Positions 1 through 6,535 of a stretch of DNA of 11,107 nucleotides are shown one piece after another. A model generated the notes under the pieces. That model was not told where the DNA came from and searched no databases. It was given only the letters and a program-made list of their open reading frames with translations. The stretch is from JAAYCU01 sp964642815. Lineage in GTDB: Bacteria; Planctomycetota; Phycisphaerae; UBA1845; PWPN01. Positions within the stretch are counted from its first letter, which is position 1. Every line of letters starts with the position of its first letter. The DNA lies in contig CAZXSA010000172.1 of assembly GCA_964642815.1 (NCBI GenBank), forward strand, positions 1 to 11,107, in the 5' to 3' direction. The position numbers and the translations under genes are program-made.

Positions 1-40
1 TCCCGGTCAAGGCGGTATACATGGCCGTACTCAAACCCAT
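1..40 (-). CDS. flgE: Flagellar hook protein FlgE, N-terminal fragment (cut by window edge)
   Basis: Only the first 13 codons are present; they read MGLSTAMYTALTG. This matches the conserved N-terminus of FlgE and other axial flagellar proteins, whose first residues form the helical D0 region and are secreted through the flagellar export apparatus. The ATG at 40-38 is preferred over an in-frame ATG at 46-44. A strong AAGGAG (53-48) lies 7 nt before the first of these but only 1 nt before the second. The gene follows flgD (hook cap) by 62 nt, the usual order in hook operons. The rest of the gene lies beyond the left edge. Another rod/hook family protein such as FlgG or FlgF is possible from so few residues, but the position after fliK and flgD favours FlgE. 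Confidence 0.85.
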   Translation of the reverse strand, partial: MGLSTAMYTALTG

Positions 41-47
41 GATCATT

Positions 48-53
48 CTCCTT
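48..53 (-). promoter_or_regulatory. Shine-Dalgarno site that sets the flgE start
   Basis: AAGGAG on the minus strand is followed by a 7-nt spacer to the ATG at 40-38. It is only 1 nt from the alternative in-frame ATG at 46-44, so it decides between the two starts. Confidence 0.75.
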
Positions 54-102
54 GGCTATCAAGCCTTCAATCGAAACCTTGCCCATGCGATCATCCGGCG
101 GA

Positions 103-540
103 TCAATCCGCTTGCGGGTTCGTCACCTTGGTGACGTTGACCAGCGGCAGCGTCTCGCCCGTATCCAGTTCAAGCAGAGCCTCGCCGTTCGATGAAAAGC
201 GAATGGCGTTAACCGTGCCTTCCATCTCGTACTCATTACCGTCGGTGTCGCTTACCTTGCCCTCGACATGTTTACCGATCAGGGCGGCGGCCGCCCCAAA
301 ACGCTGCTGCTCGGTGACTTGTTCGAGGCGATTGCTCAACCGGGTATTCATCTCCAATTCCCGGATGGTGGAAATCTGCGACAACATTTCCTCGTTGGTC
401 ATGGGCTCGAATGGATCCTGCATCTGCAACTGCTTGATGAGGATGTTCATGAAATCCTCGCTGGAGACACCGGTCAGTCCCTTGGAACTCGTGCCCGAGC
501 CGGTGGTACTGGTACTGCTTGTCAAGGCGGAAACGGCCAT
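103..540 (-). CDS. flgD: Flagellar hook-capping scaffold protein FlgD (short form)
   Basis: FlgD forms the transient cap at the tip of the growing hook that lets FlgE subunits polymerise outside the cell. The 145-residue product has a Ser/Thr/Gly-rich N-terminus (1-25). The FlgD signature follows at 30-62: DFMNILIKQLQMQDP, then EPMTNEEMLSQ and STIRELE. The last part (about 84-140) is a small beta-rich domain beginning with the ALIGKHVEG segment, like the Tudor-like half of FlgD. The Ig-like insertion of the longer enterobacterial proteins (about 220-230 aa) is absent, so the size is like Bacillus FlgD. The start at 540 is chosen because GAGG (552-549) lies 8 nt upstream and the domain begins soon after. 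The open frame runs further upstream to a TTG at 639, but that would add 33 residues of unrelated low-complexity protein. It lies 91 nt after fliK and 62 nt before flgE. Confidence 0.93.
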   Translation of the reverse strand: MAVSALTSSTSTTGSGTSSKGLTGVSSEDFMNILIKQLQMQDPFEPMTNEEMLSQISTIRELEMNTRLSNRLEQVTEQQRFGAAAALIGKHVEGKVSDTDGNEYEMEGTVNAIRFSSNGEALLELDTGETLPLVNVTKVTNPQAD

Positions 541-548
541 ATCCTTTT

Positions 549-552
549 CCTC
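549..552 (-). promoter_or_regulatory. Shine-Dalgarno site that sets the flgD start
   Basis: GAGG on the minus strand lies 8 nt before the ATG at 540-538. It supports the 145-residue FlgD over a longer TTG-initiated version. A purine-rich AAAAGGAT follows directly before the start. Confidence 0.6.
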
Positions 553-559
553 GTATGTT

Positions 560-578
560 CGCCGGCCAATAACCGGCG
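560..578 (-). repeat. Hairpin in the fliK-flgD gap
   Basis: On the minus strand CGCCGG, a 7-nt loop and CCGGCG form a perfect 6-bp stem ending 7 nt before the flgD Shine-Dalgarno. No T-run follows, so it is not an intrinsic terminator. An mRNA structure affecting flgD translation or transcript stability is the likelier role. The same six-base stem recurs in the flgB leader. Confidence 0.45.
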
Positions 579-606
579 GGGTTTCCTCATGTCCGCCCCA
601 CCCTCC

Positions 607-621
607 GGGTCGAGCGGACCC
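607..621 (-). repeat. Small hairpin just after the fliK stop
   Basis: On the minus strand GGGTC, a 5-nt loop and GACCC form a 5-bp stem starting 10 nt after the fliK TGA. No T-run follows, so termination is unlikely. It may be chance in GC-rich sequence. Confidence 0.25.
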
Positions 622-631
622 TTCTCCAGGA

Positions 632-2038
632 TCAGACAATCAGGTCAACGCCTGTCTCCGCCAGGCCGGTGACCCCGTCATACTCCTCGTTCGTCGATAA
701 CGCGGCATGGTCAACATCCCCCGGTCCGTCTCCGAAAACGAATCGGGGATCATGGCGACTTTCGTCCGGTTGCCCGCCGGGGCGATCGAAAGCCGAACCG
801 TCGTGGTGGCCTTCCTGATGCGCTGGGTTCTCAGAATGATGCGTCGTCTCGGACGCTGGGGCGGGCGAACGCCATTCCACATCCATTTCCTTGACCTGAA
901 TGCCCTGCCGTTCCAGCGCGTCGCGCAGGTCGCCTAACTTACTACGCAAAATCTCATGCCCCGCCTCGGTGTTGGCCTGGATGCGCAGGGCCAATTCCTG
1001 CTGCCGCATCCGCACATCGATCCGAACCTGGCCCAGCTCCGGTGGATCGAGATGCAGGGTCATACTGGAATTCCGTGATCCGGCGCGGCCACGAATGATA
1101 TGGGCCAGTTCGCGGATCGATCCCGGCCGGTTCAGGTCGATGGTCTCGGACGCGGCGTTTGATTGCTTTTGTGTCTGGACGCTCTTCGCCCCGCTCAGGT
1201 TCGAGTCGGACCGCGTTCGGGAGGCTCCTTCCAGCACACCCTGAAAGTCGGCTCCCGCCCCGGCCGGCCGAGCCGAAACGTCGCCGCTTTTACTCGCGGC
1301 GGCCATCGTGGAATTCTGCCCCCCTCCCAGTCCGCCTTCCGAGCCCCCTTGACCCGCCACGGACGGAATCGTTGCTTGCGCGGCCGACGTACCGCCCGCC
1401 ATAGTGATACCGGCCAAGGGGGTCGTGTATTCGGAAACCGTACCGGCGGGAACCACCGAGACGCCCCCGACCGGTTGGACATCCGTTGGGTTTACGCCAT
1501 CGGTCGTCACGCTTACCGATTCGCCGCCGGCCGAGAAATCCCCCATGCCATGCATATTAAAGTAAAAAACCGGCGCGGAGTTCATGAATAACGGCATCGG
1601 CGACGCTCCGGTGGTCGAATTTTCCTCTGTTGAATTATCCGCGGGATTGAGCGCGACCGCCGGGTTGGATTCCGATTGCTCCCGGCGAACTTTTTTGGTA
1701 TTTGCTCGATCGTTCCGGCCCGCCTCCTCCGTTTTCCGGGCCGATTCGTCGGCCTGCTCACGAAGACGGCCCAGACGAGCAGGCGAGGCATCCTCGGCCG
1801 GAGCACATGGCTCCGTGCGTTCGGCAGTCTGTTGCGCGGCGGCCTCGGCCCGCCGACCGACCTGATCTTCGGTTTTCCGGCGGGCTTTCTCCTCGGCCAA
1901 CTCGGTCATCCGAGATGTCGTCTGACGCATGGCCTGAAAAACGGAATCGAAAATCCCGAGAAAGGCGCGCACATCGTTTGGCTCCGTCCGACCGGACGGG
2001 GCAACGGGCCGCGCCGCGAGCCCTTCCACGTGAATCAT
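632..2038 (-). CDS. fliK: Flagellar hook-length control protein FliK
   Basis: FliK is the secreted molecular ruler that sets hook length and triggers the substrate switch through FlhB. The 468-residue product has a long low-complexity N-terminal and central part: charged Ala/Glu/Arg-rich at about 45-125, then Gly/Ser/Thr-rich to about 300. The conserved FliK C-terminal domain (Flg_hook) lies at about 305-392. Its diagnostic motif is LHLDPPELGQVRIDV (PPELG at 332-336), followed by the LRSKLGDLRDALERQGI helix. A 76-residue Asp/Glu/His/Gly-rich tail follows. The ATG at 2038 overlaps the TAA of the upstream gene (TAATG) and has GAGG 5 nt upstream, so it is preferred over starts further upstream in the same frame. 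FliK is highly variable outside its C-terminal domain, so only that domain carries the assignment. Confidence 0.92.
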   Translation of the reverse strand: MIHVEGLAARPVAPSGRTEPNDVRAFLGIFDSVFQAMRQTTSRMTELAEEKARRKTEDQVGRRAEAAAQQTAERTEPCAPAEDASPARLGRLREQADESARKTEEAGRNDRANTKKVRREQSESNPAVALNPADNSTEENSTTGASPMPLFMNSAPVFYFNMHGMGDFSAGGESVSVTTDGVNPTDVQPVGGVSVVPAGTVSEYTTPLAGITMAGGTSAAQATIPSVAGQGGSEGGLGGGQNSTMAAASKSGDVSARPAGAGADFQGVLEGASRTRSDSNLSGAKSVQTQKQSNAASETIDLNRPGSIRELAHIIRGRAGSRNSSMTLHLDPPELGQVRIDVRMRQQELALRIQANTEAGHEILRSKLGDLRDALERQGIQVKEMDVEWRSPAPASETTHHSENPAHQEGHHDGSAFDRPGGQPDESRHDPRFVFGDGPGDVDHAALSTNEEYDGVTGLAETGVDLIV

Positions 2039-2040
2039 TA
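2036..2040 (-). promoter_or_regulatory. TAATG stop/start overlap coupling the MotE-like gene to fliK
   Basis: The TAA stop (2040-2038) of the MotE-like gene shares one base with the ATG (2038-2036) of fliK. GAGG lies 5 nt before the ATG, inside the upstream gene. This arrangement is typical of translational coupling and fixes the fliK start. Confidence 0.7.
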
Positions 2041-2712
2041 CGGCCTCATGGGTACGGGGCGTTCGGAACCATCCACGCCGTTCGCCGCTTCCTCCATGTT
2101 TTTTTTCATTTGGACCAGGATCCTCCTGACCCAAGCCACTTCCTCGGGGGTTTTGCACGCATTCACGATGTCAGCCTTGGTATTCGTATCCAAAGCCAAA
2201 AAGAGTTCCACCACGTCGGCCGGTTTCCACTCCCGCATCAGCAGTTCCACGCTCTTTTTCGGTTGGGTGTTTTTCAGGACCTGCAACACCTGCGCGAAAC
2301 CTTCGGTCTTATGCTCGCGATCGAAGGCCTGTTTTTCCTCGCGCAGCCGGGCTTCCCGCCGTTCGATTTCCTTGAGGGCCTGGGCGACGTTGAAAACCAT
2401 CTGCTGATTAAGGTTGTAGCGGTCGTCCAACTCGCGACGGCTGCGCTCCAGTTGATGCAGCAAGAGCTGGCGTTCGTCCTCGATACGCGCGATCTCCGCC
2501 CGTGACGGCTCGGGGGCCGGTTGGCTGGCGACCGCGGGTTGCGAGGCGGCCGGTTGGCTGGTCGGATATTCGCCGCGCAGGACAATCGCCATCTGCTCCA
2601 CCCGCTCGGCGTTCAACCGACCGGTGGCGAATAGAAAACCCACCAGCCCGATCAGGGTAAACAGATTGATCAAGGCCAGCAGAGCCACCAGATGATAAAA
2701 GCGTTTCAGCAT
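2038..2712 (-). CDS. MotE/YlxF-like membrane-anchored coiled-coil protein with MgtE-N-like C-terminal domain
   Basis: The 224-residue product starts with one hydrophobic segment (about 8-30) with basic residues before it, suggesting a membrane anchor with the rest outside the cytoplasm. A Pro/Ala-rich linker (about 50-70) holds three Ser-Gln-Pro-Ala units. A charged heptad-like coiled coil follows (about 71-132). The C-terminal domain (about 137-205; LKNTQPKKSVELLM, ELFLALD, WVRRIL) resembles the MgtE N-terminal helical fold found in MotE proteins. The position between fliJ and fliK is that of ylxF in Bacillus. Known MotE proteins act as chaperones or structural partners of flagellar motor components; a related role here is inference. 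The ATG at 2712 has only a weak ribosome site (GAG 6 nt upstream; GGGA is about 14 nt away). It could instead be an undescribed export-associated factor. Confidence 0.75.
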   Translation of the reverse strand: MLKRFYHLVALLALINLFTLIGLVGFLFATGRLNAERVEQMAIVLRGEYPTSQPAASQPAVASQPAPEPSRAEIARIEDERQLLLHQLERSRRELDDRYNLNQQMVFNVAQALKEIERREARLREEKQAFDREHKTEGFAQVLQVLKNTQPKKSVELLMREWKPADVVELFLALDTNTKADIVNACKTPEEVAWVRRILVQMKKNMEEAANGVDGSERPVPMRP

Positions 2713-2769
2713 GATGCTCGATCGTTTCCCTTTGCAGGTCGTCCGCGTTTCGCTTCGGTTTCAATCCTC

Positions 2770-3246
2770 TTAGCTATGGACCAGTTCCAGCTTCGCGCCG
2801 CGGTCGAAGACGTAACGGACCGTGGACATTTCGTCGGCCTCGTTGACATCCCGACGGTCTTCGTTCTCGCGGTAACGTTGCCACTGACGTTCCTTGAGTT
2901 TGTCGAGAATCTTGCGCTGTTTGGCGGCCTCGGCCAAAGCGGCCCGTTCGCGAACCAGCTCGGCCTCCAGGTAGCCCAGATGAGCCTGGGCTTCCAGAAC
3001 ATTTTTATGCAGATGGCCGATCCAATGGCGATAATGAATGGCCTGCTGCAAATCGATACGGCCCGGGCGCTGGTTATCGCGAATGGCGTCCTGCCCGGCG
3101 CGCATCTGCTGTTCGAGGTCGGCGATCTGTCGGTGCGTCTGGTGAATCTGACGCAACCGCCCGGCCACGATACGCTGATGCCGCTCCTCGCGCTGTTGGC
3201 GAATCTTCAATAATGTCTCAAGTCGAAAAACAAATCGCTTGGCCAT
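2770..3246 (-). CDS. fliJ: Flagellar export chaperone / ATPase stalk protein FliJ
   Basis: FliJ is the small coiled-coil subunit that sits in the FliI hexamer like the gamma stalk of F-ATPase and links it to FlhA. The 158-residue product begins MAKRFVFRLETLLKIR, matching the typical FliJ N-terminus (basic, F-x-F-R-L-E-x-L-L). It is almost wholly charged helix rich in Gln, Arg, Glu and Ala, with the usual KILDKLKER segment at about 112-120. Length is normal for the family (about 145-160). The ATG at 3246 is preferred because the family motif starts right there and a GGATGGA purine stretch lies just upstream. An in-frame ATG at 3258 would add only MDGL. It follows fliI by 64 nt. Sequence conservation in FliJ is low, so assignment rests on the N-terminal motif, composition and position. 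Confidence 0.88.
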   Translation of the reverse strand: MAKRFVFRLETLLKIRQQREERHQRIVAGRLRQIHQTHRQIADLEQQMRAGQDAIRDNQRPGRIDLQQAIHYRHWIGHLHKNVLEAQAHLGYLEAELVRERAALAEAAKQRKILDKLKERQWQRYRENEDRRDVNEADEMSTVRYVFDRGAKLELVHS

Positions 3247-3310
3247 AAGTCCATCCATTCATTCGATCGTTCTCGACCGACATTCCTGGCGGCCGAGAGC
3301 CGTTCAGTCC

Positions 3311-4678
3311 TTACGCGGCCGATGCGCCTACCGCGCGCGACGACTGGCTCAAACGTCGGGTCAACTCCTCGATCTGCTGAGCCAGGGTCAGGAGCTGGGT
3401 CCGCCCCTCGGCAAAACCCGCGCCCTCGTCGATCCGCTGCCGCAGGAAAGCCAGCACGGCCGGACGGGTTTGAATCACCGCGTCGTAAGCGGGATTACTT
3501 CCGTTGGCGTAAGCGCCGATACTCACCAAATCCTCGATCTGGTCCCAGGTAGCCAAGGCCTGCAAGACGGTACGGGCCGCGGCCAAATGCTGGGCATCCA
3601 CAACGTCGGTCATCACCCGGCTGATGCTTTCCGGCACGCTGACCGCCGGATAGTGCGCACGGTTGGCGAGCGATCGAGATAGCCAGACGTGCCCGTCAAG
3701 CACGCCGCGCACCGCGTCGCCAATCGGATCGTTCACGTCGTCAGCCTCGACCAGCACGGTGTAGAAACCGGTAATGCTGCCCTCGTGCGTCTGGCCGGCA
3801 CGTTCCAGCAGTTGCGGCAGTAAAGCGAACGCACTGGGTGTATAACCCTTGGTAGCGGGCGGTTCGCCGGCGGCCAAACCGATCTGGCGCTGAGCCTGGG
3901 CGGTCCGGGTGAGCGAATCCATCAACAACAGCACGTTCTTGCCCTGGTCGCGGAAATATTCGGCGACGGCCGTCGCCGTAAACGCCGCCCGCACCCGCAA
4001 CACCGGCGACTCGTCCGAGGTGCTCAGGACCATCACGCATTTTCTTCGACCCTGCGGGCCGATGTCTTTTTCGAGAAACTCGTTGACCTCGCGGCCACGC
4101 TCGCCGATCAGGGCCACCACGGTGATGTCGGCTTCGGTGTAGCGGGCGATCATGCCCATCAGTACGCTCTTGCCTACCCCGGTGCCGGCGAATAGACCGA
4201 GACGCTGACCACGCCCGGCGGTCAATAGCGTATCCATCGAACGGATACCGGTTGCCAACGGCTCGCGGATGCGCGGACGATCGAGGGCCCGTGGCGCCGG
4301 GCGATAAAGCGGATAATACGTATCGTGAAAAACTTTCGGTCCGTCGTCGATCACCCGGCCCATGCCATCGATCACCCGACCGGCCAGCGCTTCGCACACC
4401 CCAACCCGAGCCTCGGACGCCAGGGTTACCACCTCATCCCCGCGGGAAACGCCGCGCAAATCATCGAGCGGCATCAGGATCGCCCGGTCCTCTCGAAAAC
4501 CGACCACCTGAGCATCCGCGGGACGCTCGCCTTTGCGTCGAATGCGGCACATGGCCCCCACCGGCGCGGGCAGACCGTCCACCGAGACGGTCAGACCGGT
4601 CACGTCGGCCACCCGTCCCCGCAAGGCGGGTGTGCACATTCGCTCGACCCGCTCAATTTCTCGCTCAAAGACGTTCAT
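3311..4678 (-). CDS. fliI: Flagellum-specific ATPase FliI
   Basis: FliI is the cytoplasmic ATPase of the flagellar type III export apparatus, homologous to the F1 beta subunit; it forms a hexamer with FliH and FliJ. The 455-residue length is typical. An N-terminal beta-barrel region (about 20-95) precedes the catalytic domain. Visible motifs are Walker A AGTGVGKS (164-171), GERGRE (192-197, with the likely catalytic Glu at 197), Walker B LLLMD (250-254) followed by SLTR, and the YPAVSVPESISR segment (343-354) containing the probable arginine finger. The C-terminal helical region (about 360-455) is complete. The ATG at 4678 lies 11 nt after the fliH stop with only a weak GAG-type ribosome site. 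A non-flagellar type III ATPase is ruled out by its neighbours. Confidence 0.97.
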   Translation of the reverse strand: MNVFEREIERVERMCTPALRGRVADVTGLTVSVDGLPAPVGAMCRIRRKGERPADAQVVGFREDRAILMPLDDLRGVSRGDEVVTLASEARVGVCEALAGRVIDGMGRVIDDGPKVFHDTYYPLYRPAPRALDRPRIREPLATGIRSMDTLLTAGRGQRLGLFAGTGVGKSVLMGMIARYTEADITVVALIGERGREVNEFLEKDIGPQGRRKCVMVLSTSDESPVLRVRAAFTATAVAEYFRDQGKNVLLLMDSLTRTAQAQRQIGLAAGEPPATKGYTPSAFALLPQLLERAGQTHEGSITGFYTVLVEADDVNDPIGDAVRGVLDGHVWLSRSLANRAHYPAVSVPESISRVMTDVVDAQHLAAARTVLQALATWDQIEDLVSIGAYANGSNPAYDAVIQTRPAVLAFLRQRIDEGAGFAEGRTQLLTLAQQIEELTRRLSQSSRAVGASAA

Positions 4679-4689
4679 AAAGACTCACG

Positions 4690-5421
4690 TCATTCCTCGG
4701 CTTTCGCCGGTCGTTCGGTACGCAATTCGGTCTCGATACGGTCGAGTTGCGTCTCTAGAGTGGCGTCAACCAGACCGGTGCCCCATTGCGCACGGCAACC
4801 GCCGGGCCGCACCTCCGCATCGTCGATCACGCTGATGTTGGTCCATTCCCTACGCTGCTCGATCAGCGACTGGGCAAACAGGCGGGCCGCCTCGGTATCG
4901 GCCGGATGAACCGCGATAGTCACGTCCGACCGTGCGCCGGCCAACTGCACCGCTTTTTCCAGATTGGCCAACACGGCCTGACGCTCACGCTCGCCCACGC
5001 AGCCGACCACCCGTCGGGCAATCGCCAAGGAGAGATCCACCAGATCCTCGCGGGCCGCCGCACGCCAGTGGGCTCGATGCGTGTCGATCTCGGTAATGAC
5101 CCGCTGACACGATTCGATCAGACTGCCCTGCTGTTTTTCAAATTTGGCCCGGGCCTCGGCCAGAGCCGCGTCGTGACCGGCCATACGCCCAGCCTCGAAA
5201 CCTTGGGTAAAACCGGCCTCGTATCCTTCCTTGCGCGCGCGATCCCGGATCGACTCCGCCTCGCGCTTTGCCTCGACGAGGATCGCATCAGCCGACGCGC
5301 GGGCCTGGCTCATCACTGACTTGGCCTCGACCAACACATCGTTGAGGCAGAACTGGCGCAAACCCAATCCACCCCGTTCACCGGTCATCCCGGCTTTGAT
5401 CACCGTCGGCGTTCGACTCAT
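4690..5421 (-). CDS. fliH: Flagellar export ATPase regulator FliH
   Basis: FliH is the peripheral-stalk-like partner that binds and regulates FliI and tethers it to the C ring. The 243-residue product has a short N-terminal segment and a charged Ala/Glu-rich helix (about 28-65). A glycine repeat follows, with Gly at 66, 70, 74, 78 and 82 and Ala at 86 and 90, the GxxxG pattern characteristic of FliH. The C-terminal domain (about 120-235) contains the DLSLAIARRVVG helix and the conserved end motif GGCRAQWGTGLVDATLETQL (207-226). The ATG at 5421 is chosen because it leaves a typical N-terminus and has GGGAG 9 nt upstream. The frame stays open further upstream, but that stretch runs into the fliG coding region. 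This ATG overlaps the TGA of a 19-codon micro-ORF (ATGA). Confidence 0.93.
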   Translation of the reverse strand: MSRTPTVIKAGMTGERGGLGLRQFCLNDVLVEAKSVMSQARASADAILVEAKREAESIRDRARKEGYEAGFTQGFEAGRMAGHDAALAEARAKFEKQQGSLIESCQRVITEIDTHRAHWRAAAREDLVDLSLAIARRVVGCVGERERQAVLANLEKAVQLAGARSDVTIAVHPADTEAARLFAQSLIEQRREWTNISVIDDAEVRPGGCRAQWGTGLVDATLETQLDRIETELRTERPAKAEE

Positions 5422-5477
5422 GCCGCCTGACTCCCGTGGAACACCACTCCGCTCATTGGATTCAAAGCCTTTTTCAT
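5418..5477 (-). other. Possible 19-codon micro-ORF between fliG and fliH
   Basis: An ATG two bases after the fliG TAA opens a 19-codon frame (MKKALNPMSGVVFHGSQAA) whose TGA overlaps the fliH ATG as ATGA. There is no clear Shine-Dalgarno before it. It could let ribosomes that finish fliG reinitiate and carry on to fliH, or it could be a chance frame. Confidence 0.25.
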
Positions 5478-5479
5478 CG

Positions 5480-6526
5480 TTACACCACGATGTCCGAATC
5501 ACCGCCGCGGCCTTCGATGATGATCTCGCCGGCATCCTCCAGACGCCGCACGATATCCACGATCCGCTGCTGGGCGGATTCCACGTCGCTCAACCGCACC
5601 GGACCCATGTATTCCATGTCTTCCCGAATCAGCGTGGCCGCCCGCTCGGACATGTTGTTGAAAATCTTCTGCTTCATGTCCTCGCTGGCGGTCTTCAGGG
5701 CCAAGGCCAGCTCTTCGTTGTCCACTTCCTTCAACAGGGCCTGGATACCCTTGTCGTTGACCAGCAGAATATCCTCGAACACGAACATCAGACGCCGAAT
5801 CTGCTCGACCAGATCGGGATCCTCGGCCTCGAGCGTTTCGAGGATACCTTTTTCCGTGGCCCGGTCCGCCCGGTTCAGAATTTCCGCGACCGCCTCGACC
5901 CCGCCGACCTTCTGGAACCGCTGCGACATGATGCCCGCCAGCCGCTGCTCCAGACCCCGCTCCACCTCGCGGATGACCTCCGGGTTGGTCTGCTCCATGT
6001 TGGCGATTCGAGCGACAACCTCGATCTGCTTGGCCGGGGCCAGACCGGCCATAATCTCGCTGCCCATGCCCGGGGGCAGGTGGGCCAGGATCAGGGCGAT
6101 GGTCTGGGGGTGCTCGTCCTGCATGAAGGTCAACAGGCTTTCGCTCTCGGCCTTCTGCAAGAAACTGAACGGCTGCTGTTGCACCTGGTGTTCGATCTGT
6201 TCAAGGATGCGGGCCGCCTCGTCCTTGGGCAGCGCCTTTTCGAGAATGGCCCGGGCATAGCTCAGGCCGCCCTCCGACGCATACTGCTTGGCCAAGGCAA
6301 CATTGAAGAACTCCTCGACGATCTGCTCGCGAACCTTGGGCGATACCGACCCGAGAGACGCCACCTCGCGGGTCAACTCCTCGACCGTATCGCGATCCAT
6401 GGTCTTGAGGATCGTGCCCGCTAATTCCGGTCCGATGGACAGCAGGAAGACCGCCACCTTGGACAGCCCCTTGTATTCCCGCTGCTCGGTTTCGGTTCCG
6501 GATTGTGTCGCGGCTTTCTTTGCCAT
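5480..6526 (-). CDS. fliG: Flagellar motor switch / torque protein FliG
   Basis: FliG is the C-ring protein that attaches to the MS ring (FliF) and interacts with the stator to generate torque. The 348-residue length is normal. The N-terminal FliF-binding domain covers about 15-110 (GLSKVAVFLLSIG). The middle domain has the conserved EHPQ motif (138-141, EHPQTIALILAHL) and binds FliM. The hinge region at about 208-212 leads to the C-terminal torque domain. The charged residues known from E. coli FliG have counterparts here: Lys278 (ALKTA), Arg295 (MSERAA), Glu302-Asp303 (REDM) and Arg311 (GPVRLS). The domain therefore looks functional. The ATG at 6526 lies 9 nt after the fliF stop. GGAG, at the end of fliF, is 12 nt upstream, a rather long but usable spacing that suggests coupling. 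Confidence 0.98.
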   Translation of the reverse strand: MAKKAATQSGTETEQREYKGLSKVAVFLLSIGPELAGTILKTMDRDTVEELTREVASLGSVSPKVREQIVEEFFNVALAKQYASEGGLSYARAILEKALPKDEAARILEQIEHQVQQQPFSFLQKAESESLLTFMQDEHPQTIALILAHLPPGMGSEIMAGLAPAKQIEVVARIANMEQTNPEVIREVERGLEQRLAGIMSQRFQKVGGVEAVAEILNRADRATEKGILETLEAEDPDLVEQIRRLMFVFEDILLVNDKGIQALLKEVDNEELALALKTASEDMKQKIFNNMSERAATLIREDMEYMGPVRLSDVESAQQRIVDIVRRLEDAGEIIIEGRGGDSDIVV

Positions 6527-6535
6527 CGCGGATGA

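Noticed and set aside
98..111. Inverted repeat GCGGAT-CA-ATCCGC at the flgD stop as a terminator
   Set aside because: Loop too short, stem overlaps the stop codon, no T-run, and flgE follows closely with a strong ribosome site.
1987..2011. GC-rich runs in fliK and elsewhere considered as CRISPR or tandem repeats
   Set aside because: No regularly spaced repeats of constant length were found; similarity is only compositional.
2039..2158. N-terminal extension of FliK to a start at 2158
   Set aside because: It would overlap 40 codons of the MotE-like gene; the TAATG junction with GAGG upstream at 2038 is the better start.
5231..6424. Long plus-strand open frame (397 codons) opposite fliG and fliH
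   Set aside because: It lies antisense to well-recognised genes, has low-complexity shadow composition and no family motif; GC-rich coding DNA often leaves such frames open.
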